A DNA stretch of 64,000 bases from CAYLXP01 sp964387425 (GCA_964387425.1 CAYLXP010000001.1:57798-121797), one strand, 5' to 3'. Shown: positions 44,291-53,065, counted from the first letter of the stretch. Program-made: numbers and translations. Notes: a model not told the origin generated them from the sequence alone.

Positions 44291-45073
44291 ATGACTGTCT
44301 TTGATCGCTTCGCCCGCGCAAGTCGCCCCCTGGTGGGCATCTGCGTCTCTGTTCTCATCAGTGCAACGCTGCTACCCCATGTCGAGGCGCAGGAGATTCT
44401 TCGCCTGCCCGATTTCCCTATTGACCAGGTGGCACCCGCGGCAGAAGAGGGCGATGCTGAAGCGTTGTATATCCTGGCGACGGTGTATTTCAAAGGAAAG
44501 CGCCTGCCGATGGGGCGGCCTGACTTCCGCACGGCCGCGAAACTGTTCACCCGGGCAGCTGAGCTGGGTCTCGGCCTTGCGCAGATGCACCTGGCCGAAA
44601 TGTACTACGACGGCACAAAGGTCCCTCAAAGTGACGAACAGGCATTTCGGTGGTACCAGACGGCCGCACTGCAAGGTATCCCGGTGGCCCAGTATGGCCT
44701 GGGCAACATCTATGCCCAGGGGCGTGGGACCCCGGAGAACCTCGAAGAAGCCGCCTACTGGTACCAACAGTCCGCGATGCAGGGATTCAGCCCGGCCCAG
44801 AGCGAGCTGGGGCTCCTTTACGCAACCGGCACCGGCGTGCCGCAGAACCTGCTGGAAGGTTACAAGTGGTTGGCGCTGGCCGCTGCCCAGGGAGATCCCG
44901 ATGCTCTCACGGCGCGTGATGAAGTCCGGAATGGCCTGACACCGTCCGACATTGCCTCCGCGCAACGTAACGCCGCCGACTTCAAGCCCGTACGGCACTA
45001 CGGCGCCTCCGAGCAGCAGCGACAGCGGGAGAGCATCATCGAGCGGGCAAAAGGCCTTATCGAAGCCCAGTAG
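44291..45073 (+). CDS. exported Sel1-repeat protein
   Basis: A 260-residue protein with a hydrophobic export signal (about 15-35, LVGICVSVLISATLLPHVEA). About four Sel1-like (TPR-type) repeats follow: DAEALYILATVYFKG, GLAQMHLAEMYYDG, PVAQYGLGNIYAQG and SPAQSELGLLYATG. The C-terminal tail is charged. Sel1 repeats mediate protein interactions. ATG at 44291 with GGGAGGT 5 nt upstream is chosen over an in-frame ATG 141 bp earlier. It is divergent from the lipid kinase gene and convergent with the MerR-like gene. Partner unknown. Confidence 0.87.
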   Translation: MTVFDRFARASRPLVGICVSVLISATLLPHVEAQEILRLPDFPIDQVAPAAEEGDAEALYILATVYFKGKRLPMGRPDFRTAAKLFTRAAELGLGLAQMHLAEMYYDGTKVPQSDEQAFRWYQTAALQGIPVAQYGLGNIYAQGRGTPENLEEAAYWYQQSAMQGFSPAQSELGLLYATGTGVPQNLLEGYKWLALAAAQGDPDALTARDEVRNGLTPSDIASAQRNAADFKPVRHYGASEQQRQRESIIERAKGLIEAQ

Positions 45074-45089
45074 CCGGGCGCGTCTAAAC

Positions 45090-45626
45090 TCAGAACGCGC
45101 GTTCACCCCAGAAGAGGGCATTGCGAAGCACCGGCGTCTCTTTCTCCACGCGTGCGCAGATCTTGCTGGCCAGCTTCCGGTAGGCCGCGAGTGCCCGATT
45201 GACGTCCTCGCCCATCTCGTGTCCCTCGAAGAGCTCGTCATCGCGCTTGCCGAAATCCAGGTTGGTCTGAATCGCGGTCGAATCAACCGAGAATCCGAGA
45301 GCATGCCCGGTCAGCAGTAGGTGCTCGTCGGAGCGCTGCGGGGTCCCGCAGGCGTCGAGATACCAGGTCGGCGAGTTACTCAGCGAGTCGAACTTCAGCA
45401 ACTCCAGAATGCGTTTCTCCTTCGTGAAGAGATCGGCAATATCGGCAGTCGTAACATTGAATGTGCGCAGCGCCACGATCTTCTCCATGAAGCTGACGTA
45501 AGCCGCTGAGTATCCTTCGCCGCTGCCGGGAACATGCAAACCGAGCGCGCGTTGGAGGTTGGAGATGTAGAACTGGGTTTTGCCCAGGATTTCGCAAAGT
45601 CTTGCTGCTGTGAATCGTTCTTCCAT
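45090..45626 (-). CDS. MerR-like helix-turn-helix protein, uncharacterised
   Basis: A 178-residue protein. The N-terminal 70 residues (FTAARLCEILGKTQFYISNLQRALGL...AAYVSFMEKIVALRTFNVTTADIADLF) read as a MerR-like winged helix: helix-turn-helix, wing, then helices. The C-terminal part has no recognisable domain; it begins LLKFDSLSNSPTWYLDACG and ends in a helix. ATG at 45626 with GAGG upstream is preferred to a start 123 bp earlier, which would run through the promoter area. Start codons of this gene and the GYF-OmpA gene are about 104 bp apart on opposite strands, suggesting shared control. Target is unknown. Confidence 0.68.
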   Translation of the reverse strand: MEERFTAARLCEILGKTQFYISNLQRALGLHVPGSGEGYSAAYVSFMEKIVALRTFNVTTADIADLFTKEKRILELLKFDSLSNSPTWYLDACGTPQRSDEHLLLTGHALGFSVDSTAIQTNLDFGKRDDELFEGHEMGEDVNRALAAYRKLASKICARVEKETPVLRNALFWGERAF

Positions 45627-45730
45627 ACGTTGCCTCGCACCATATCCCATGCCGCCAATGTCGGAAAGCTGAAATCGTTGACGAGACAACTCGCTCTTGC
45701 TTGAATGCTGACCATCAGGAGTTGATGACG

Positions 45731-47488
45731 ATGTGCGCCAAAGAGACACAATGGTATCTGCGTAAACCGGACGGATCCGAATACGGACCTGTCACGACCT
45801 CGGAGTTGCTGCGCTGGGCAACACAGAGCCGCATTGTCGCGGGAAACGGCGTTTCCTGCGACGGCGAGACTTGGCAGAAGGTGGAGGATATCCCCGAGCT
45901 GGAGATGGACTGGGTTGCGCAACGCCCGGACGGCAGAGAGTACGGGCCGTTTAACATCGCCGCCACCCGTGAACTCTTCGAGCACGATGTGCTGCCGGCC
46001 GATGCCACGCTAACGAGCCGAAGTACGCAGCAGTCGGTAACCGTCGACCAGGTGCTCAACGAAGAGGCCCTGTCTGCAGATGGCGAGAAGCCGGAATCGC
46101 CGCCCGAGGATCCCCCGCCGGAAGAGAACCCCGCGAAGAAACCGAGAAAGCGCAAGGCCAAGGCGGAGAAGACGGAAGACGGAGGTCGGAAGTCAGAGGG
46201 CGGCAAGTCCGACATAGGCCCCGCGAAGGCGGAAGGTGAGAGATCGGAAGAGGAGCCAGAGGAACAGCCGGAGGAGTCTCCTGAGGAATCACCTGAGGAG
46301 AGCCCGGACGAACCCCTGGCTGAGGAAGAGCCAACACCGGCAGAGGATGCGCCGACAGAGGCCAATCCAGAACTCGACGCCCTGCGCACCCAGGCCGAGA
46401 AACTGCAGGCGAAGCTTGATAAGGCGAGATCCGATTTGCGCCAGATCCGAAAGGAACGCACGGCGGAACAGGGCGAGATCGAGGAGTCGACCACGGCCCT
46501 GACGGCCGAGCGCGACGAGGCTCGAAAAGCCCTGACCAAACTGCAGAAAGAGATCGAGATGCTCCGCGAGAAGCAGTCCGCGGATGCGGCCGCACAGGAG
46601 GCCGAGCTGGCGACAGCCCACGCGGCTGTCGATGAGGCCAACGATGCGCGCAAACAGGCGGAGGCGAAACTGGCCCGCCTCGACAGTGAGCGTAGTGAAG
46701 CCGAAGAGCAGGCGATTCAGAGCACGGCAGAGCTCCGCAAGCAGACCGCCTTCATGAAGAAGAACATCGCCACGTTGCAGAGCGAGTTGGAGTCGATGCG
46801 TGTAAAGGCCGCCTCCCGCGGCCGCGCACTCGCCGTCATCATAAGCATACTCGCCCTTGCCGGGGGCACCTTGCTCCTCGTGGCCCCCCCCAGTTGTCGC
46901 CGCGAGAAACCCGTGACAGACGCCAGGGAGGCATCCTCGCCCAATCGCCTCAAGGAGACGTCATCGCCGGAACCCTCTCCCGTAGAGCCGTCGCCCCGGC
47001 AGCCGGAAAGAGCTTCGACGCCCTCCTCGCCGGCCCGCCCGTCGGCTTCCACGCCTGCCCCACTCACGCCGTGGCCGAGAATCTTGATCGAAGGAGTCAG
47101 AGTTCGGCCCGAGGCCCACGTCTGCACGATGCAGTTCGATTCCGGGGTCTTTACAAGCCTGACAACGCCGTCCGAGGCCGCTATTGGTCAACTCACGACC
47201 ATTGCCAATACCATTCGTCCGCACATGAACCACTTCCGCCTCATCGTCGAGGGGCATACCGACGACAAACCCCTCAAGTCCACCGCGAGCTTCGACGGAA
47301 ACTACGCCTTGGGGCTGGCGCGCGCAGAGGCTGTTCGCAAGCTTCTCGTCACCAGTGGCAAACTGCCGGGGAATGCCATTCGCGCGGTCTCGGCCGGTGA
47401 GAACAACGCCCCCTACCCAAACGACACGGCAGCCAACCGGAAACGCAACCGGACCGTCGTCCTCAAGCTCGTACGAAAGCAACGCTAA
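45731..47488 (+). CDS. GYF-GYF, coiled-coil, transmembrane, OmpA-like protein
   Basis: A 585-residue chimeric envelope protein. Two tandem GYF_2 (DUF4339) domains lie at about 6-55 (WYLRKPDGSEYGPVT) and 60-105 (WVAQRPDGREYGPFN). An acidic Pro/Glu-rich linker follows, with a repeat-derived piece near 147-160, then a long coiled coil (about 215-360). One transmembrane helix is near 363-385, then a Pro/Ser hinge and a C-terminal OmpA domain (about 455-585; HFRLIVEGHTDD) that should bind peptidoglycan. GYF domains would face the cytoplasm. ATG at 45731 has AGGAG 9 nt upstream; 45725 is possible. It is followed after 4 bp by a GlpD-like gene. Confidence 0.85.
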   Translation: MCAKETQWYLRKPDGSEYGPVTTSELLRWATQSRIVAGNGVSCDGETWQKVEDIPELEMDWVAQRPDGREYGPFNIAATRELFEHDVLPADATLTSRSTQQSVTVDQVLNEEALSADGEKPESPPEDPPPEENPAKKPRKRKAKAEKTEDGGRKSEGGKSDIGPAKAEGERSEEEPEEQPEESPEESPEESPDEPLAEEEPTPAEDAPTEANPELDALRTQAEKLQAKLDKARSDLRQIRKERTAEQGEIEESTTALTAERDEARKALTKLQKEIEMLREKQSADAAAQEAELATAHAAVDEANDARKQAEAKLARLDSERSEAEEQAIQSTAELRKQTAFMKKNIATLQSELESMRVKAASRGRALAVIISILALAGGTLLLVAPPSCRREKPVTDAREASSPNRLKETSSPEPSPVEPSPRQPERASTPSSPARPSASTPAPLTPWPRILIEGVRVRPEAHVCTMQFDSGVFTSLTTPSEAAIGQLTTIANTIRPHMNHFRLIVEGHTDDKPLKSTASFDGNYALGLARAEAVRKLLVTSGKLPGNAIRAVSAGENNAPYPNDTAANRKRNRTVVLKLVRKQR

Positions 47489-47492
47489 CGCC

Positions 47493-48956
47493 ATGCAGCG
47501 AGACCTGAAGCAACTGGCCGACACCACGTTCGATATCGCCATCATTGGCGGCGGCATCTACGGTGCCGCTCTCGCCCGCGAGGCCACCCTGCGGGGGCTC
47601 TCGGCCGCACTTATCGATAAAGGGGACTTCTGCTGCGCCACGTCGGCCAACAGCCTCAAGATCATCCACGGCGGGCTGCGCTACCTGCAGCAGGCCGACC
47701 TAATCCGCGTCCGGGAATCCGTGCGTGAACGGCGCGCCATGCTGCGAATCGCGCCACACCTGATCCGTCCCCTGCCCTGCCTGATGCCCACCGCCGGCAT
47801 CATGAAGAGCAAACCAGTCATGCTTGCCGGCCTGGTTGCCAACGACATTCTCAGCATCGATCGAAATCGCGGCCTCAATGCCGACCGCCGTCTGCCGTGC
47901 GGCAGGATTGTCTCACGCTCCGGGCTTGAAGCGTTGCTACCCGGTTACGAGGGGCCCGGAACTGGTGCGGCGCTCTGGACAGACGCGGTTGCCGATGACA
48001 CGGAACGCGTCGTGATCGAAATGGTCGAATCCGCGGTCGGCGAGGGGGCCTGCGCGGCGAACTATGCCGAAATGGTGGGATTCCTCCGCGACGACGAACG
48101 TGTAACGGGAGTCACCGTGCGTGACACACTGGGAGACGAGACGTTCGACGTACGTGCCGAGCTCGTCGTTAACGCGGCCGGCCCCTGGAGCAATACGGTT
48201 CTGGAGAAGCTCGGCGGAAAAGCAGAACCGTTGCCTTACGCCCTGGCGCTCGGCATGAATGCCCTCTTCAGGCGCGAGGTGATCCCAACCTACGCGGCGG
48301 GCCTGCCCTGCCAGGAGGAGGGTCCGGACAAGGGGCGGCTCATGTTCATCGTCCCCTGGCAGAAGACCACGATGGCCGGCACCTTCTATCGCCATCACAT
48401 GGCGGATGCGGATTCCATGGCTCCCACGGATGAGGACACCCAGAGGCTGCTCAACCAGATCAATTCAGCGCTGCCCTCGGCAAAGCTCACGCCGGAAGAT
48501 GTCACGCGCATTCACGCAGGCCTGCTACCGTGCAAGCCCGACCGGCCCGCCGAGAGCGACCCGAAACTCCTGCGTCACTACATGCTGGTCGATCACGCCG
48601 ACCGGGATGGCATCGAGGGACTCATCACTGCGCTGGGCGTCAAGTACACTACCGCGCGCGATGTGGCGGAGCGCACCATCTCGCTCGCGGCCCGCAAACT
48701 AGGGCGCTCCATTCGCCCCTCCACCTCGGCCACGGTGCCGCTGCCGGCCGGCGAACGGGATATCCGGACGGCGATCCGGAACGAGATGGCCAAGACCCTC
48801 TCGGACGTGATCTACCGCCGCACCGGTCTTGGAGCTACAGGCGTCCCGCCCGACGAAACCCTCCAAGCCTATGCCGAAACCATGGCACATGCCTTGGACT
48901 GGGATGCCCGCCGCGTAGCGAGCGAGATCTCGGCCGCACGCAACCCGCTGGGATAG
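47493..48956 (+). CDS. glpD: glycerol-3-phosphate dehydrogenase (FAD-dependent, GlpD family)
   Basis: A 487-residue flavoenzyme oxidising sn-glycerol 3-phosphate to dihydroxyacetone phosphate at the membrane. It has the FAD-binding Rossmann motif DIAIIGGGIYGAALAREATLRG, then KIIHGGLRYL, a VVNAAGPWSN strand, and GVKYTTARDVAE near the C-terminus. The C-terminal helical domain is shorter than in E. coli GlpD (501). ATG at 47493 begins 4 bp after the GYF-OmpA stop and is favoured over an in-frame start inside that gene. No glycerol kinase or facilitator is adjacent. Its pairing with the OmpA protein gene is unexplained. Confidence 0.9.
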   Translation: MQRDLKQLADTTFDIAIIGGGIYGAALAREATLRGLSAALIDKGDFCCATSANSLKIIHGGLRYLQQADLIRVRESVRERRAMLRIAPHLIRPLPCLMPTAGIMKSKPVMLAGLVANDILSIDRNRGLNADRRLPCGRIVSRSGLEALLPGYEGPGTGAALWTDAVADDTERVVIEMVESAVGEGACAANYAEMVGFLRDDERVTGVTVRDTLGDETFDVRAELVVNAAGPWSNTVLEKLGGKAEPLPYALALGMNALFRREVIPTYAAGLPCQEEGPDKGRLMFIVPWQKTTMAGTFYRHHMADADSMAPTDEDTQRLLNQINSALPSAKLTPEDVTRIHAGLLPCKPDRPAESDPKLLRHYMLVDHADRDGIEGLITALGVKYTTARDVAERTISLAARKLGRSIRPSTSATVPLPAGERDIRTAIRNEMAKTLSDVIYRRTGLGATGVPPDETLQAYAETMAHALDWDARRVASEISAARNPLG

Positions 48957-49007
48957 TCGTTCTACACATCTTCCAGATGACGGCAGTTCTATCCCGGAGG
49001 GATATCA

Positions 49008-49180
49008 GCCATTAGCCGGTGGTCGAGCGCAGCGATACCACCGGCCTCACCCAGAAATTTGAATTGCATCCCGAAGGGATGCCAGCGATGTAGCGTTGCT
49101 GCCATCCCTCCGGGATGATGTGTTCTGCTGTTTCGTCCGGTGGTAACGCTCGTTTCTCGCGTAACCACCGGCTAATGGCT
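49008..49180. repeat. REP-like nested inverted repeats (AGCCATTAGCCGGTGG)
   Basis: The 304-bp gap 48957-49260 contains no gene. A perfect 16-bp inverted pair (49008-49023 and 49165-49180) encloses a second pair of CATCCCGAAGGGATG (49068-49082) and CATCCCTCCGGGATG (49104-49118), each itself a dyad. GGTGGTCGAGCGCAGCGA lies beside the left arm. This layered architecture matches REP/BIME-type elements. Confidence 0.85.
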
Positions 49181-49260
49181 GGGAAGCCTCCGGCTTCCGC
49201 TTGAGACGGTGGGTTCTGAGGAGATGTGCAAAACAATGAGGGCTCCGCCCCGGAAGACCC

Positions 49261-50052
49261 CTAGAATCCGTCAGGCGGCGGGAGGGGGACAACTTCGGGA
49301 ACCATGTTGGGGTCCACGGATGGCTTAACCGGCTGCGGGGGCGCATACACCGGCGCCACAGGTACCGGAGCAGGGGGCGGCTGCCGAGGGGCCGGCGCAG
49401 GCGCGGGCGTGGCCGCGCGCGGTGCAGGCGCTGCCGGGCCCTGCTGCAGAACGATCAATTTGACATCCCGCGCGAAGTCGGACATCAGGTCGCACAGCGT
49501 CGTGTGAGCGACTTTGTTCAGCATCTTGGGCACGTAACCCGCAGTACCTTCGCTGAGGACTCGATTCGAATCGTAAACCTTGTCCAGAAGCACATCCGCA
49601 CCGGGAGACAGAACCTTGCCACGGAGCCGCATACGGATGTCCGCGGCGGTCTTCAACATGGAGCCCGGCAGCGGACGGTAGTGATAGTCAAACTCGGTGA
49701 CAGTAGGAATGAGGATGACGTCATAGTCAGAGGGACGGTTGAGCGAGCGGCCGGCAACAGCGCCATCGCTGAAGGCCTTGTCGAATGTTGCCACGGCAAT
49801 CTCGTGAGTCATCCGGCCAAAGGGGATCTTGGCAACAACGGCAGACCCCACAAACGTCGTCGGGCGCCCCTTGTAGACATACGCATCCTGCTTTGCCGTC
49901 GTATAGATGAGAACCCGCCCGGAGGTGGGAGCCCCCACCGGCTGTATCCGGTCTGCGACCAGTACCGGGTTGTAGAACACGGTTGTGCTGCATCCCGTCG
50001 CCCATAGAACGGAGGCGGCAGCCAGCAACTGTAAGCAACGCTTAACGCTCAT
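49261..50052 (-). CDS. putative lipoprotein with proline-rich C-terminus
   Basis: A 263-residue lipoprotein. The signal sequence has a lipobox (LWATGC, Cys21). The folded part (about 25-190) includes GRVLIYTTAKQDAYVYKGRPTT, VILIPTVTEFDYHYRPLPG and MRLRGKVLSPGADVLLDKVYD, resembling YajG/LptE-like envelope lipoproteins in size and strand pattern, though I cannot name a family. The last 60 residues are Pro/Ala/Val-rich and may span the peptidoglycan. ATG at 50052 gives the signal sequence; an upstream ATG would add 20 residues. No strong ribosome site is seen. It stands alone. Confidence 0.68.
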   Translation of the reverse strand: MSVKRCLQLLAAASVLWATGCSTTVFYNPVLVADRIQPVGAPTSGRVLIYTTAKQDAYVYKGRPTTFVGSAVVAKIPFGRMTHEIAVATFDKAFSDGAVAGRSLNRPSDYDVILIPTVTEFDYHYRPLPGSMLKTAADIRMRLRGKVLSPGADVLLDKVYDSNRVLSEGTAGYVPKMLNKVAHTTLCDLMSDFARDVKLIVLQQGPAAPAPRAATPAPAPAPRQPPPAPVPVAPVYAPPQPVKPSVDPNMVPEVVPLPPPDGF

Positions 50053-50150
50053 ACTTATGTTATGCCTCACTTGCCGCTTGCACTTCAAGGACTCGTTCGA
50101 GGGATCTCTCAATTCCGGCTGTGATGTTATAGTCGAACCTCTGAACTCGG

Positions 50151-50277
50151 AGTAGCCCCGGCTTCTCCGAAGCCGAGGGCGGATACATATCCGGCGTCTT
50201 CTTGATCATCTTGGGGTGCCGAACGGAGAGGCGCTTATCATTGATCCGCGCTGGCCTTCGGAGAAGGCCGCGCTACT
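50151..50277. repeat. REP-like inverted repeat (AGTAGC..GGCTTCTCCGAAGCC)
   Basis: The arm at 50151-50175 matches the complement of 50252-50277 over about 25 bp with few mismatches. Each arm is itself a GCCTTCTCCGAAGGC-like dyad. It fills most of the 278-bp gap between the lipoprotein gene and the alcohol dehydrogenase gene, in which no gene is seen. Confidence 0.75.
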
Positions 50278-50330
50278 GGCGGCCGCCAAGGTCGTTGCGA
50301 TTACTGAATGGTGCAGGTTCTGAAACCGTC

Positions 50331-51368
50331 TCACTCAAACGTAACCATGGCTTTCATGACGCCGTCTTCGAGGCCCGCCACCATGTCAAAGGCCTCCTTC
50401 GTGCGCTCCAGCGGGAAGGTGTGGGTGATCAGTGGATCGATGTCGATTTGCTTGTTGTCGATCAGTTCAATGGCTTTGTGATCACAACCCACCTGCCGGC
50501 GGATGTTCTGCAAGCAGAGCTCCTTGCGTCGCATCCTGTCGATCTGAACCGAGATCCGGTCCACTTGGGGAATGCCAATCATCATCAGCTTGCCACCGGG
50601 CTTCAGCAACTCAATGCACTGGTCGACGGCATCCTGCTGGCCGCAACACTCAAAGACAACATCGAGACCGGATGGCTCCAGCTCCAGGATCTCCGCAACG
50701 ATATCCTGCTCATCGGGATTGCCGGCATAGTCGGCACCCATGTGTCGTGCCAGCTCCAGTCGCGGCGCCACCTTGTCCGTCGTGAAGACCTTCTTCGCAC
50801 CGGCAACGCAAGCCGGCATCAGAACGCTCATGCCAATCGGCCCCATCCCGAGAATGCCGATGGAAGCGCCCTCCATCGGTATGGATCGCTCAACGGCATA
50901 GACACCAATCGCCAGCGGCTCCGAAAAGGCGGCCTGTGCAAAGGTGGTGCTATCCTTGATCGGCAGACAGCTCGCCTCGGGCATCACGATGAACTCCGAG
51001 AGGCAGCCCGACAGCTCGTTGGGGCACGCCAGGAACTTGATGTTGCGACAGGTGTTGGTCCGGCCCACTTTGCACTGGTCGCACTCGCCGCATGTGACCG
51101 CAGGCTCGATCGCGATGCGGTCGCCCGGCTTGATAGTCGTTACGGCGGAACCAACCTCGACCACGGTCCCGGCGCCCTCGTGCCCCACGATATGGGGGAA
51201 CTCCACGATCTGGCACCCAATGCGGCCGGTCGTGTAGTAGTGAACATCGGAGCCGCACACACCAACCGCCTCCATGCGGATCAATACGTCCGTGGGGGCC
51301 TTGATCTGAGGATCCGGCACTTCGCGCATCTCCATTTCGCGAACACCGGTCAATACCATTGCTTTCAT
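50331..51368 (-). CDS. zinc-dependent medium-chain alcohol/polyol dehydrogenase
   Basis: A 345-residue MDR enzyme, nearest to sorbitol/threonine dehydrogenases. Catalytic zinc ligands are Cys38, His63 and Glu64 (GHEGAG). The structural zinc cysteines are Cys93, Cys96, Cys99 and Cys107. The NAD-binding motif is GILGMGPIGMSV. Length matches the class (about 345-350). The preferred polyol cannot be fixed by eye. ATG at 51368 has a GGAGA-type site upstream. It lies 48 bp after the epmA stop on the same strand and is probably independent in function. Confidence 0.9.
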   Translation of the reverse strand: MKAMVLTGVREMEMREVPDPQIKAPTDVLIRMEAVGVCGSDVHYYTTGRIGCQIVEFPHIVGHEGAGTVVEVGSAVTTIKPGDRIAIEPAVTCGECDQCKVGRTNTCRNIKFLACPNELSGCLSEFIVMPEASCLPIKDSTTFAQAAFSEPLAIGVYAVERSIPMEGASIGILGMGPIGMSVLMPACVAGAKKVFTTDKVAPRLELARHMGADYAGNPDEQDIVAEILELEPSGLDVVFECCGQQDAVDQCIELLKPGGKLMMIGIPQVDRISVQIDRMRRKELCLQNIRRQVGCDHKAIELIDNKQIDIDPLITHTFPLERTKEAFDMVAGLEDGVMKAMVTFE

Positions 51369-51416
51369 GGGGACTTCTCTCCGTTACGGGTAATCAGGTC
51401 AACCTTAAGCATCACA

Positions 51417-52331
51417 TCACATCTCATCGGCAAAGGGAATCACGTTGCGCAAGGCCGGAACACTGGCCAGCAGCATGACCAGCCGGTCAACCCCCAACGC
51501 GATGCCGCCACTGGGAGGCAGCCCCTTCTCCAGGGCGGCGAGGAACGGCCGGTCCAGCGGATAGACCTCGCGGCCGGCGGCGGCACGCTCGGTCGCACAC
51601 TCCTCGAAGCGCCGGCGCTGCTCGACGGCGTCGGTCAACTCGCTGAACGCGTTTGCCAACTCAATGCCGCCAAGATAGAGCTCCCACCGCTCCGCGACAC
51701 GGGGATCGGCGGGGCTCCGCCGCGCCAGGGCGGCGACTTCGGCAGGATAGTCGATGAGTACCACGCCGCGGTCCCGCGGCAGGGCCGGCTCCACCTTGTT
51801 CACCAGGTCCAGGTCAAAACGGTCACCGTCAAACTCCTCCAACGGGTCCCATCCGGCGTGCTGACGAAAGGCCTCTGCGACGGGAATTCGCTCCCAGGGC
51901 AGATCGACATCGATCTCTCTGTCGTCGAACCTGATGACACTCGTTCCCAGGACAGAGCGCGTGACCTCCCGAATAAGCGCCTCGGTGTCGGCAAGAATGG
52001 CCTCGTAGTCGGCTTCCGTCCGGTACCACTCCAGCATCGTGAATTCCGGACAATGAAAGGCGCCCCGCTCGCCCTGTCGAAAACAGGGGCCCATCTGGAA
52101 TATGCGGGGTATTCCGGCGACAAGGAGCCGCTTCATGTGCAGCTCGGGGGAAGTGCGGAGGTACCAGTCGCCGGAAGGCTCGGCATCTATGAACGACTCA
52201 AGCGCTGGAGCGGGTATTCGTACAGGAGTCTCAACTTCGATGAAGTCACGCGACAGGAAGAACGCGCGGATAGCCTGTAGCGTGGCACTGCGCAGTTTCA
52301 GCGCACCGGGATGGACAGGTTCTTTGGCCAA
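51417..52331 (-). CDS. epmA: EF-P lysine aminoacylase (PoxA/GenX)
   Basis: A 304-residue class II lysyl-tRNA-synthetase paralogue lacking the anticodon domain. It attaches beta-lysine to EF-P. Motif 2 is MGPCFRQGERGAFHCPEFTMLEWY and motif 3 is GGIALGVDRLVMLL. FIEVETPVRIP opens the catalytic core. TTG at 52331 (MAKEPVHPG) is chosen because GGGAG is just upstream; a TTG 21 bp earlier lies in a word repeat without a ribosome site. The EF-P gene is 50 bp upstream on the same strand, which supports the assignment. The beta-lysine-forming EpmB is not in the window. Confidence 0.94.
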   Translation of the reverse strand: MAKEPVHPGALKLRSATLQAIRAFFLSRDFIEVETPVRIPAPALESFIDAEPSGDWYLRTSPELHMKRLLVAGIPRIFQMGPCFRQGERGAFHCPEFTMLEWYRTEADYEAILADTEALIREVTRSVLGTSVIRFDDREIDVDLPWERIPVAEAFRQHAGWDPLEEFDGDRFDLDLVNKVEPALPRDRGVVLIDYPAEVAALARRSPADPRVAERWELYLGGIELANAFSELTDAVEQRRRFEECATERAAAGREVYPLDRPFLAALEKGLPPSGGIALGVDRLVMLLASVPALRNVIPFADEM

Positions 52332-52380
52332 TGACTCCCACCCCCTGGCCAATGACTAATGGCCAATGACTAATGACCAA
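52325..52380. repeat. GGCCAATGACTAATG word repeat between efp and epmA
   Basis: GGCCAATGAC or GACCAAT words recur at 52326-52335, 52348-52356, 52361-52370 and 52374-52381, separated by TAAT. It overlaps the first codons of epmA and reaches the efp stop. Same word class as at 2.17 and 39.08 kb. Confidence 0.75.
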
Positions 52381-52381
52381 T

Positions 52382-52939
52382 TTACCGGACACGTTCCGCG
52401 TACTCGCCGGTACGGGTGTCGATCTTGATCATATCCCCTTCGTTCACGAAGATTGGAACTTGGACCTCGTAGCCACCCTCGACGGTAGCTGGCTTCAAAA
52501 CGTTCGTAGCCGTATTTCCGCGGGCGCCCGGCTCTGTTGCTGTAATGACGCGCTCCACGAAAATGGGCAGTTCAATTCCAATGGCCTTGCCATTGTGGAA
52601 CAGCACATCCACCTCGATATCCTCTTTGAGAAAGAACTTCGCGTCCCCAATGGTATCGGCATCCAGCGAGATCTGCTCGTAGTTCTCGTCCATGAAGACA
52701 TACATACCCGCATCTTCGTACGAGTACGTCAGCTGTTTCTCTTGAAGCTGCGGTTTGTCGATTTTGTCGTTGGAACGGTACTGTTTAATCTGGGTCAACC
52801 CGTTAATCATGCTCTTGATGCGACAGGTATAGATGGACTGCCCTTTGCCGGGTTTCGTGAAGGTGTATTCCGTAATCACGTACGGATGTCCGTCGATCTC
52901 AATCTTTAAACCCTTGCGCAAGTCTGATGCACTGAACAT
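52382..52939 (-). CDS. efp: elongation factor P
   Basis: A 185-residue three-domain translation factor that relieves ribosome stalling at polyproline. Domain I has the loop PGKGQ with Lys32 at the tip (equivalent to E. coli Lys34), the residue beta-lysylated by EpmA. FVNEGDMIKIDTRTGEY is the C-terminal OB-fold signature. ATG at 52939 with GGGAGGA upstream is preferred to a start 114 bp earlier. It is divergent from gyrB and followed by epmA, its modifying enzyme. Confidence 0.97.
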   Translation of the reverse strand: MFSASDLRKGLKIEIDGHPYVITEYTFTKPGKGQSIYTCRIKSMINGLTQIKQYRSNDKIDKPQLQEKQLTYSYEDAGMYVFMDENYEQISLDADTIGDAKFFLKEDIEVDVLFHNGKAIGIELPIFVERVITATEPGARGNTATNVLKPATVEGGYEVQVPIFVNEGDMIKIDTRTGEYAERVR

Positions 52940-53065
52940 ACGACGTCCTCCCTGAAAAAATGCGAAAAGTGGCATGCTACGGACGCACTCCGGTCGTGTC
53001 AACCCGATCCTCGGCGTGAAGCAGCGGAAATACCCCGATTTTTTTGATTTCAAGGGGCTGTGGGC

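Noticed and set aside
50202..52280. A 692-codon open frame on the plus strand
   Set aside because: It runs antisense through the alcohol dehydrogenase and epmA genes, both with complete motif sets, and its translation is His/Arg/Gln-rich without any domain; an artefact of high GC third positions.
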